Shown here piece by piece: positions 1 to 6,120 of a stretch of 7,022 bases of DNA. The notes beneath the pieces were generated by a model. That model was not told where the DNA came from. It saw nothing but the letters and a program-made list of their open reading frames with translations, and did no database searches. Position numbers and translations under genes: made by a program. The first letter of the stretch is position 1. Each line of letters opens with the position of its first letter. Source of the stretch: Desulfamplus sp. (lineage in GTDB: Bacteria > Desulfobacterota > Desulfobacteria > Desulfobacterales > Desulfobacteraceae); the NCBI GenBank assembly GCA_015231395.1, contig JADGBP010000115.1, positions 1 to 7,022 of the forward strand, written 5' to 3'.

Positions 1-127
1 GACCCTGCGTATATTCCCAAATTAAATTTTTAGCTTTATCATCAAATGGCTGACCAGTCTCTTTTGTGTGTTCTTCAAGAAGCTCATAAACTTCAGATTC
101 TATAAAATCGTCAAGTCTTAAAGATAC
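1..127. repeat. 127-bp exact direct repeat, copy 1
   Basis: Every base is identical to 5671-5797, in the same orientation. It encodes residues 209-250 of the left ATPase, starting at the GTA codon for V209. The match ends at base 128 (t here, g at 5798). Because it begins at base 1 of the window, the true repeat probably extends further left, into the rest of the gene. Confidence 0.95.
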
Positions 128-751
128 TGCCTTGATATTAAAAGCACTTCCGCCAGTGATAATTGATTTATCTCTGTCTGAGTGGATTCTGTAATCCCTA
201 ACATCTCTTACTCCGCACAAAATTATTGATTGGGGAAAGTTTTCTGGACGTTTATCGTAACCAGCCCTTATTTGGCGAAGAACAGAAATAAGCGTATCTC
301 CAACTAATGAGTCAATCTCATCTATAAATAAGACTATTGGTTTTTGACTCTCTTCTGTCCAGAGGCTGAGAAGTTCATTTAATGCCCCATCTTCTCCGCT
401 TTTTTCAAGGGTTTCAGACCAAATCTTATCAGGGTAAGAGTCTTTTAGATAAAATTTTGAGCGTGAACCAAGTTCATTTAAAATGGCTTTAACTCCACGT
501 TTTACATCTTCTCTTGCCCCTTGAGCTGCCTCCACATTTATATAAAGGCATTTAAAATCTGTATTATTGTTTAAATATTCCATCAAAGCCAGCAGGCACG
601 AAGTCTTGCCAGTCTGCCTTGGGGCGTGGAGAACAAAATATTTTTCCTGCTCAATTAAAGATAAAATCTCTTGTAAATTGAGTCTGTTAAGCAGTGACAG
701 GCAGTAGTGTTTTTTGGGATTCACTGGTCCTGCTGTGTTGAAATATCGCAT
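1..751 (-). CDS. P-loop AAA-like ATPase, N-terminal part (3' end off the window)
   Basis: This is the first 250 codons of a soluble P-loop ATPase that reads off the left edge. It opens with MRYFNTAGPVNP. A Walker A variant, APRQTGKTS, lies at residues 43-51 (K49, T50) and a Walker B, VLFIDEID, at 140-147 (D144, E145). A CGVRDVRDYR stretch at about 179-188 sits where a sensor/arginine region is expected. From V209 it is identical to the truncated copy at 4757-5833, so its missing part probably carries the same winged-helix and PD-(D/E)XK domains; joined, the protein would be 554 residues. ATG at 749-751 is chosen because AAGGAG precedes it by 6 nt; an in-frame ATG at 797-799 would add 16 residues but is less likely. 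The fold and ATP binding are clear. The biological role is unknown; related proteins are widespread in accessory DNA and annotated only as ATP-binding. Confidence 0.85.
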   Translation of the reverse strand, partial: MRYFNTAGPVNPKKHYCLSLLNRLNLQEILSLIEQEKYFVLHAPRQTGKTSCLLALMEYLNNNTDFKCLYINVEAAQGAREDVKRGVKAILNELGSRSKFYLKDSYPDKIWSETLEKSGEDGALNELLSLWTEESQKPIVLFIDEIDSLVGDTLISVLRQIRAGYDKRPENFPQSIILCGVRDVRDYRIHSDRDKSIITGGSAFNIKAVSLRLDDFIESEVYELLEEHTKETGQPFDDKAKNLIWEYTQG

Positions 752-757
752 GGCTCT

Positions 758-763
758 CTCCTT
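758..763 (-). promoter_or_regulatory. Ribosome binding site of the left ATPase
   Basis: AAGGAG on the minus strand lies 6 nt before the ATG at 749-751. It decides between this start and the in-frame ATG 16 codons upstream. Confidence 0.75.
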
Positions 764-803
764 ATATTCTCTTGAATCTCTAATATCCCAAACCCTCATT
801 AGA

Positions 804-1061
804 TTATGATTTTAATAGCTCCACAATCTCCAAAGCATCTTTAAACTTGTATTTACCAATGAATATTTCAAGCTCCTGAAGCTTGGACTTAATTTCATCT
901 GACCAGCTAAAAGTACCTATTTCTTCCATAATCTCCTTGCATGGTTTGGGCTTTTTTTTCTATAAGGCTGGCTCAAGTTTTTTGAGCAATTCTGCTAATT
1001 GTTCAGCATCTCCCTGTTTTGCACTACTTTGAGCACCACCCTGCTTTGCAGAGATGTCTAA
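804..1061 (-). pseudogene. Decayed C-terminal tail of a hybrid sensor histidine kinase (HPt-type tail)
   Basis: One reading frame encodes SAKQGDAEQLAELLKKLEPA, then L and an in-frame TAG (960-962), then KKKPKPCKEIMEEI and, after more residues, IGKYKFKDALEIVELLKS and a TAA at 804-806. From family knowledge, an HPt C-terminal helix of the type (A)KEGDAEQLxxLLxxLEP, a KPKPC segment and a final KYKFKEA helix form the usual tail of many hybrid histidine kinases. The stop falls inside this otherwise continuous tail. Upstream, the frame ends at a TAA (1062-1064), and no HPt histidine segment, receiver or kinase domain is present, so this is a remnant. The part after the TAG could be read from ATG 927-929 as a 41-residue peptide, but no good ribosome site supports that. 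It fills most of the gap between the ATPase and the large signalling gene and is not expected to function. Confidence 0.7.
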
Positions 1062-1133
1062 TTACAAAAGAAGATGCAAAAGCTTGGTTTGGAATTGCGG
1101 CTATGTTATCAAATAAAGCGGGAACCGTAATAT

Positions 1134-4100
1134 CTATAAATTCTTTGAAGAAAGTGCCTCGAAAAAAGCGTAGCAGAGTTTAGCATCATTTGATATTTCC
1201 AAAAGGCTAAATGTCTGTTTCTGCCATGTTGAAAAATCTATATCCGAACCCGTCTCCTTCATATTCCAGTATCCCATTGTCCAGTCGGCAAAAAGACGGC
1301 GTTCATTGAACGTGCGAAGAACTATTCTGGCATCGTTATGGCGTTGGTCATCTACTATTTTTCTTAAAAGTTCGTCAATAGAGTCCTGTCGGCCTTCAAG
1401 CAACTGAAGAAAATATCCTTTATTGTAAATAAGAAAGCCCGTGATTCCAAGTTCAGAATTTTTCTTTCTGGCGGAATCAAGAATCTGTTTGATTTCATCA
1501 TCAGTAAGAGACTCAGAAGCCTTGCTCACATAAATAACAGTATAGACTCCGGGCGAACTAGTAATATCAGGAATCATGCTCTTCTGTTTAAGCAGATTGA
1601 TATAATCATCAGCAGGCATGGGACGATAGAAATAAAAACCCTGTATCATATCACAGCCCTGGGCCTGAAGTTCAAACAGCTCTGCTTCATTTTCAACGCC
1701 TTCTGCAATAGTTTTTTTCTCCATCACTTTTGCCATTTTTATTACTGCTGAAGCTATGGCTCGACTTTCAGGTTTTTTATTCAGCCCATCAATAAATTCA
1801 CGATCAATTTTAATAATGCTCACAGGCATTCTAAGAAGCTGCAATAATGAAGAGTAACCTGTGCCAAAATCGTCAACAGCAATTCTCATCCCCAGAGATG
1901 CAAGCTCTTTAAGCACCTTGATATTTTTATTAATATCAACCATCAAGGATGTTTCAGTAATTTCAATCACTATATTTTCAGGTTTAGCACCGGTTTCATT
2001 GAGAATATTGGTGAATTCCGCAACAACGCCCTCCTCATTAAGCTGACGTGTTGAGACATTAATGGAGGTGTATGGAAGAATACTGTTTCCAAATTCATTC
2101 TGAATACGGGCAACAGTTTTGCACGCTTCCCGGAAAACCCATCGCCCAATACTGATGATAGCCCCATTAGATTCAGCTACAGGAATAAAGTAGGCAGGTG
2201 AAACAGGACCATCAGGTCTGTTCCATCGAATAAGAGATTCTGCCCCTCTTATTAATGTGCTGTTTGTCGCAACAATCGGTTGATAGGCAAGAGTAAATTC
2301 GTTCTGTTCTATTGCGGTTTTCAGTCCGTTGATAATGCCAAGTTTGCGGGTCAGGGTTTCGTAAATTTTATCGGAAAACAGATGCCAGCCGTCTCTGCCA
2401 CGCTCTTTTACGATATACATGGCTGCATCGGCATTTTTGAGCAAATCTTCTGCCGAATGGGTTGAACCATGCCCTAAAGCAATACCGATACTGGCACTGA
2501 TATAGACTTTTATCTTGTTTGAATCTAAATCAAATGGTTCCTTGAGAGTTTCATTTATACGTCCGGCAATGGTTGTAACAGTCTGTTCCGAGCTGATGTT
2601 TTCACAGAGAATAACAAACTCATCGCTACCTAATCTTCCAACAGTATCACCGGGTCGGGTCTCATTTATAAGCCGTCCAGCAATCTGGATAAGAAGCTCA
2701 TCTCCGATATCATGTCCGTAGGTGTCGTTGATAATTTTAAAGCCGTCACAGTCAATAAAGAGAACTCCTGCATTGTTCTCAATGGTGAGTTCAACATCTT
2801 TCCGCCGTTCCTTTGTGCGTATTAATGCATTGGCCAACCGTTCCTTTATTAAGGTACGGTTGGGCAGTTTTGTAAGGGAATCATGCGTGGCACGCCATAT
2901 CAGGGTCTCCTCAACTTTTTTCCGGTCGCTTATATCGCGGAGCGTAGCTACAAATACCCACTGATTGTCATGAAAAAATTTTGAGATGCTTACCTCTGCC
3001 GGAAACAGGGTTCCATCCTTCCTGTAACCCTGTATTCCGCCTCGCCTGCCCATAAGAAGCTCCATGATACTGCCCTCGGCAAACTGGTTGAAGAGATCAA
3101 CATGCCTTTTACGAAAATTGGGAGGAACAAGCAGATGTATCGAATTACCTGTTAGCTCATCAGGCTGATATCCGAACTGACGATATGCGTTACGATTAGC
3201 TTCAAGAATGATGCCGTTTCTGTTTACTGCAATTATGACAACATCCGCTGTTTCAAGAATCTGAGAGGTAATGCCACACTCATTGTCATTCAATCCTCTC
3301 CATAATTTCTGAAACCCTGTCCCTTGATTTTCAACAGAACGTCTTTTTTCATCAGAGCTGCTATAATTTGTGGTTTCTCTGTAGCGTTCAGGTATGACAG
3401 GTGGAATTTGTCCAAATGACTCTATAATTGAGAATACACCCTCTGCGTTGCAACGTGACAGATAAGTATTCACCACTGCATGATGGCTGACCGGATCCAT
3501 GGTCACGATACCCTGAGGACCTTCAACTTCAATAGTCTCAAGCTCTCTTACAATCGCCCCAGAATCAAGTAACGATGCTTGATTGAGTGCTTTGGCAAAT
3601 GCTTTTACGCATAGATAAGTTCCCTCTCCAAAGTTTGTCAGTATGCCGTTGCCTGATGGCCAGATGCCGTTGATTCCGTCAAGTTTGGCAAGGCGGGTAA
3701 GATATAGGCGGTTTATTTCACTCTCTATTGACATGAAATAGGTATTGGAAGAGTAAAATCCTTCACGAACCTCGGGTAAAAGAAGGCTTACCATTGCCTC
3801 GTCATAGTGTCCCATCACAACTGCCATTCTTTTTTTCAGACCTTTTTTAGTAAATTGAGTCAAGAGATTTATCTGATCAATACCTGCAAAATAGGGGATA
3901 AAAACATCTACCCCTGAAGAGGCTACTTTTACAAGCAGCTCATCTATTTCTGACATTGAAGTTCCAATAGGCAGATACTCTTCACCAACGATTTCGCCAT
4001 ATTTTTTCAAAAGTGCTTTTTTTGCAGCATCAATAGAACCTCTGGGCCATTCATAATTATTACCTGCAAAAAACATTTTAGGTCCGAACGTCTTGTGCAT

Positions 4101-4502
4101 ATACGGAATCATTTTGTCAATCTGCTGGTTGGGAAGTGCTGCAAAATGGAAAAAATATTTTCCAGATATGCTCCCCTCATAAAATGAGAAATTAAGATAA
4201 GGAACTTTTAATGGTTCTGAAACAAGAGTTGAGACAGCTATTCTTGAATTTGAAAGAAGATTGCCTATTATGGCGACACACCCGAATTCTTGGATCAGCC
4301 GTTTCGCGGCAGGCACAGAAGTCTCAGGCATACTGCCATCATCAACTATGATAAGTTCAAGCTCACGACCGAGAACTCCTCCAGCTTCGTTCACTTCACT
4401 ACAAGCTATTATCCCTGCGTTGGATATTTCCGAACCATATAATTGAACTATTCCAGAAAGAGGGGCCATCAGACCAAGCCGAACTTTATTATGCTGTTTC
4501 AT
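1134..4502 (-). CDS. AmiC/UrtA-like receptor - PAS - GGDEF - EAL - BLUF c-di-GMP signalling protein
   Basis: A complete 1122-residue protein predicted to make and/or break down cyclic di-GMP in response to a ligand and blue light. Domains in order: a type I periplasmic-binding-protein fold resembling AmiC/UrtA amide-urea receptors (about 6-374; NNYEWPRG, DPVSHHAVVNTY, PERY); PAS (about 413-530); GGDEF (about 535-710), with D584, N592 and D593, signature GSDEF at 625-629 and RxxD inhibitory site R616/D619; EAL (about 718-975), with signature ESL at 755-757 and catalytic-type residues N815, E847, D877, D878, K898, E934 and Q954 present; BLUF (about 986-1082), with Y991, N1015, Q1033, W1074 and M1076. 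I see no signal peptide or membrane segment, so the receptor domain should be cytosolic, as in AmiC. The start is fixed by an in-frame TGA four codons upstream and AAGGGA 7 nt before the ATG. The neighbours are remnants and mobile DNA, so context does not reveal its ligand. Domain calls are strong; which activity dominates is unknown. Confidence 0.95.
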   Translation of the reverse strand: MKQHNKVRLGLMAPLSGIVQLYGSEISNAGIIACSEVNEAGGVLGRELELIIVDDGSMPETSVPAAKRLIQEFGCVAIIGNLLSNSRIAVSTLVSEPLKVPYLNFSFYEGSISGKYFFHFAALPNQQIDKMIPYMHKTFGPKMFFAGNNYEWPRGSIDAAKKALLKKYGEIVGEEYLPIGTSMSEIDELLVKVASSGVDVFIPYFAGIDQINLLTQFTKKGLKKRMAVVMGHYDEAMVSLLLPEVREGFYSSNTYFMSIESEINRLYLTRLAKLDGINGIWPSGNGILTNFGEGTYLCVKAFAKALNQASLLDSGAIVRELETIEVEGPQGIVTMDPVSHHAVVNTYLSRCNAEGVFSIIESFGQIPPVIPERYRETTNYSSSDEKRRSVENQGTGFQKLWRGLNDNECGITSQILETADVVIIAVNRNGIILEANRNAYRQFGYQPDELTGNSIHLLVPPNFRKRHVDLFNQFAEGSIMELLMGRRGGIQGYRKDGTLFPAEVSISKFFHDNQWVFVATLRDISDRKKVEETLIWRATHDSLTKLPNRTLIKERLANALIRTKERRKDVELTIENNAGVLFIDCDGFKIINDTYGHDIGDELLIQIAGRLINETRPGDTVGRLGSDEFVILCENISSEQTVTTIAGRINETLKEPFDLDSNKIKVYISASIGIALGHGSTHSAEDLLKNADAAMYIVKERGRDGWHLFSDKIYETLTRKLGIINGLKTAIEQNEFTLAYQPIVATNSTLIRGAESLIRWNRPDGPVSPAYFIPVAESNGAIISIGRWVFREACKTVARIQNEFGNSILPYTSINVSTRQLNEEGVVAEFTNILNETGAKPENIVIEITETSLMVDINKNIKVLKELASLGMRIAVDDFGTGYSSLLQLLRMPVSIIKIDREFIDGLNKKPESRAIASAVIKMAKVMEKKTIAEGVENEAELFELQAQGCDMIQGFYFYRPMPADDYINLLKQKSMIPDITSSPGVYTVIYVSKASESLTDDEIKQILDSARKKNSELGITGFLIYNKGYFLQLLEGRQDSIDELLRKIVDDQRHNDARIVLRTFNERRLFADWTMGYWNMKETGSDIDFSTWQKQTFSLLEISNDAKLCYAFFEALSSKNL

Positions 4503-4509
4503 TTTCGTA

Positions 4510-4515
4510 TCCCTT
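4510..4515 (-). promoter_or_regulatory. Ribosome binding site of the BLUF/GGDEF/EAL gene
   Basis: AAGGGA on the minus strand lies 7 nt upstream of the ATG at 4500-4502. An in-frame TGA just upstream of that ATG rules out any longer start. Confidence 0.7.
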
Positions 4516-4711
4516 CATGCCTTAATATTTAAACAGCTCCAGTTTTGTTGAATAAATCCCGTTTTTCATAATATTTTAAGCACTAAAGCTGAAATCAAAT
4601 TCATAACCAGATGATTAATAGTATGCATAATATTCTTCTTTTTTAAACTCGTTTTTAATGGTTGCCTTTTAACTTACGCTAAGACTATAGATTCGATTCA
4701 GCATAGATTTG

Positions 4712-4730
4712 ACAACTTTTAAAACGTTGT
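4712..4730. repeat. Near-perfect AT-rich palindrome in the intergenic region
   Basis: The plus strand reads ACAAC TTTTAAAA CGTTGT. It is one base short of the perfect palindrome ACAACG TTTTAAAA CGTTGT. It lies 27 bp beyond the stop of the truncated ATPase and about 210 bp upstream of the BLUF-protein start. It could be a regulator binding site or a weak hairpin. It has neither a GC-rich stem nor a U-run, so it is not a standard terminator. The rest of 4503-4756 is AT-rich; I see no gene or RNA there. Confidence 0.4.
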
Positions 4731-4756
4731 TAAATCTTTCACCCATATTTTCAATT

Positions 4757-5833
4757 TCACATACCCCAAACAGTTATTGTCTTACCTTTATAACTTTCTG
4801 TTTTGCAAAAAATTTTCTCTTCCCAAGTTTTCGATTCGCCTCTATCAAAAATAATCAGATGCCCGTCATTGCACCCGCATCTGTCCATATATTGGTAAGT
4901 CTGGAAAAGTCCGTCTGATATGGTTTTTTCAAGGGATTTATGCAATATTTTAAGCTCAATTATCTCCTTTTGAACTCTTTGGTGGGTCAGCTTTGGTGTT
5001 ATCTCCTCATTTTTCCCCTCTCCTTTGGGGAGGGGAGATGGGGTGGGGCTGATAGAATAGTTCCAAATAACCATTAAATCTGTTCTACCTCTACCAAGCC
5101 CGTATTCTCTTTCAATCCTTCCGCCTGAATTTATGACCCTTTGCAAAAACGCCTGCATCAAAAGCTGTGGACCCGCCTCTTTATACTGAAATCTCTCAAC
5201 CCAGCTTTCTGAATTTTCTCTGAAAAACTCCTGAAATCCTTGTAATAATTTTGAGACATCTAAACTTCCATCTTTTGCAATATACCATGCAGCCTGAACA
5301 GCAGAACCTAAATTGTATTGGGTAATTGTAGTCAACTCTCTCGGGATAACTTCACGATAAATAGGATTTGAAATCTTAATCTCTGAATGCTCTCTTTTAA
5401 CAAGCCCTAAATCAATAACATATTGAAGATCATCAGGATTTATATTTTCAATAAACATCCCTTCAATCATCGGGGCTATAATTTTTCTGACCCTATCTTC
5501 ACGCAGCTTATCAGCCAACTGGTCAAGATGAGTTTCTCTTCGTAAAATTAAAGCCTCTTTTGCATCAATCACCATCTCCTCTGTAATCGGCTCTTTTTGC
5601 AATATTTTATCTCGTTTTGCTGCTGTCTCAAAACAGGTCTGATATGCTAAAGCATTCACAAGCCAAGGCTGACCCTGCGTATATTCCCAAATTAAATTTT
5701 TAGCTTTATCATCAAATGGCTGACCAGTCTCTTTTGTGTGTTCTTCAAGAAGCTCATAAACTTCAGATTCTATAAAATCGTCAAGTCTTAAAGATACGGT
5801 GTTGCCCCTCAGTTGTAGCGATGAAAATATCAT
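4757..5833 (-). CDS. Truncated ATPase copy: winged-helix and PD-(D/E)XK nuclease-like C-terminal part
   Basis: A 358-codon open frame that lacks the Walker A and B region. Residues 1-12 come from the end of the inserted IS1-like element; from V13 it matches residue 209 onward of the ATPase at 1-751. Visible parts: helical SLRLDDFIESEVYELLEEHT (14-33); a winged-helix-like segment (about 125-167) ending ISNPIYREVIPREL; and a nuclease-like core with GRGRTDLMVIW (D252), IIELKI (E293, K295), QTYQYM (311-316) and GHLIIFDR (324-331). D...ExK followed by a helix with Gln/Tyr fits the PD-(D/E)XK superfamily. The end, ITVWGM, looks like a natural C-terminus. A palindromic repeat adds about 20 residues between D252 and E293. 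The ATG overlaps the transposase stop (TAATG), which could allow coupled translation. Without the ATPase part it is probably a decaying gene, though its frame is still open. Confidence 0.8.
   Translation of the reverse strand: MIFSSLQLRGNTVSLRLDDFIESEVYELLEEHTKETGQPFDDKAKNLIWEYTQGQPWLVNALAYQTCFETAAKRDKILQKEPITEEMVIDAKEALILRRETHLDQLADKLREDRVRKIIAPMIEGMFIENINPDDLQYVIDLGLVKREHSEIKISNPIYREVIPRELTTITQYNLGSAVQAAWYIAKDGSLDVSKLLQGFQEFFRENSESWVERFQYKEAGPQLLMQAFLQRVINSGGRIEREYGLGRGRTDLMVIWNYSISPTPSPLPKGEGKNEEITPKLTHQRVQKEIIELKILHKSLEKTISDGLFQTYQYMDRCGCNDGHLIIFDRGESKTWEEKIFCKTESYKGKTITVWGM
5015..5050. repeat. Interspersed palindromic repeat inserted in frame in the ATPase
   Basis: CCCCTCTCC, TTT, then GGGGAGGGG forms a 9-bp stem with one T/G pair, followed by a G-rich AGATGGGGTGGGGCT. 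Read in the gene's frame it gives PTPSPLPKGEG, the peptide commonly produced when this kind of dispersed C/G-rich repeat invades coding DNA. It lies between the nuclease motif residues D252 and E293, in a likely surface loop. Base composition differs sharply from the AT-rich surroundings. The exact insertion boundaries cannot be fixed without the uninterrupted homologue. Confidence 0.7.
5671..5797. repeat. 127-bp exact direct repeat, copy 2
   Basis: This is the second copy of bases 1-127, offset by 5670. It encodes V13 onward of the truncated ATPase. Its right boundary coincides with the proposed terminal sequence of the IS1-like element at 5798, so the end of the identity marks the insertion point rather than gradual divergence. 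Confidence 0.95.
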
Positions 5834-6120
5834 TACTTTGGGAATAAATTTTTAGATTTAGAAGAGAAACGTATAAGCTGCTCCGGATATGTCCGAAAAG
5901 AAAGCAGTTCTTCAGTTGTCCAGACATGATCTGTTATTCCTGCGGCCATTGCCGGAGTCACTGGTTTCCAACGTTTTGGCGATCCATTCCCTTTGGTAGG
6001 CTCTGACTCAGACAATCTTTTGCGTAAACTGTGATGAGGTAGAACCAGGTGATAATAAGCAAGAGAAAGCCATAGTTGCTTTTCAAACCATTCAATTTCT
6101 TTAGAAAAGCCATTGCTTTT
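5798..6120 (-). mobile_element. Remnant of an IS1-like insertion sequence (one end)
   Basis: The boundary at 5798 is exact, because the ATPase identity with 1-127 stops there. The plus strand starts GGTGTTGCCCCTCAGTTG, which resembles the IS1 family terminus (GGTGATGCTGCC...). A transposase C-terminus follows 35 bp inside, reading away from the ATPase. The other end and most of the transposase are missing; beyond about 6120 IS91-type sequence takes over. The IS1-like assignment rests on the terminal bases and on the peptide style. Confidence 0.55.
5833..6120 (-). pseudogene. C-terminal fragment of a DDE-type (IS1-like) transposase
   Basis: A 95-codon open frame follows a TAA at 6121-6123. 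It contains WFEKQLWLSLAYYHLVLPHH, then SLRKRL, a basic linker and TPAMAAGITDHVWTTEELLS, ending FPK-TAA. From family knowledge, a Tyr/His-rich helix before (P)H.SLR followed by TPAMAAG(I/L)TDHxW is typical of the extreme C-terminus of DDE transposases. The start lies beyond the break: no ATG fits the homology, and the only nearby start is a TTG at 6013-6015, well inside it. The catalytic DDE core is absent, so it cannot be active. Its stop overlaps the ATG of the truncated ATPase by one base. Confidence 0.6.

Noticed and set aside
1059..1183. Short plus-strand frame with a protein-like stretch (TKEDAKAWFGIAAMLSNKAG)
   Set aside because: No start codon or ribosome site fits, it is only about 40 codons, it overlaps the end of the BLUF gene, and the complementary minus frame is also open. 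It may be a gene scrap, but nothing identifies it.
1970..2167. Second minus-strand frame inside the EAL region
   Set aside because: It overlaps the EAL domain, whose catalytic residues are all in the main frame.
1861..2964. Several plus- and minus-strand open frames of 60-80 codons inside the large signalling gene
   Set aside because: They lie wholly within the strongly supported PBP-PAS-GGDEF-EAL-BLUF coding sequence and show no motif; they are shadows of its codon use.
4618..4646. Possible promoter for the BLUF gene (TTAAAA, 17 bp, TACTAT on the minus strand)
   Set aside because: Each box matches the consensus at only 4 of 6 positions in very AT-rich DNA; similar matches are expected by chance.
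4690..4740. TTGACA-like -35 on the plus strand near 4710
   Set aside because: The -10 is poor (TAAATC at 16 bp) and there is no plus-strand gene downstream.
4709..4918. Plus-strand frame of 69 codons
   Set aside because: It mostly overlaps the nuclease-like coding sequence on the other strand and has no recognisable features.
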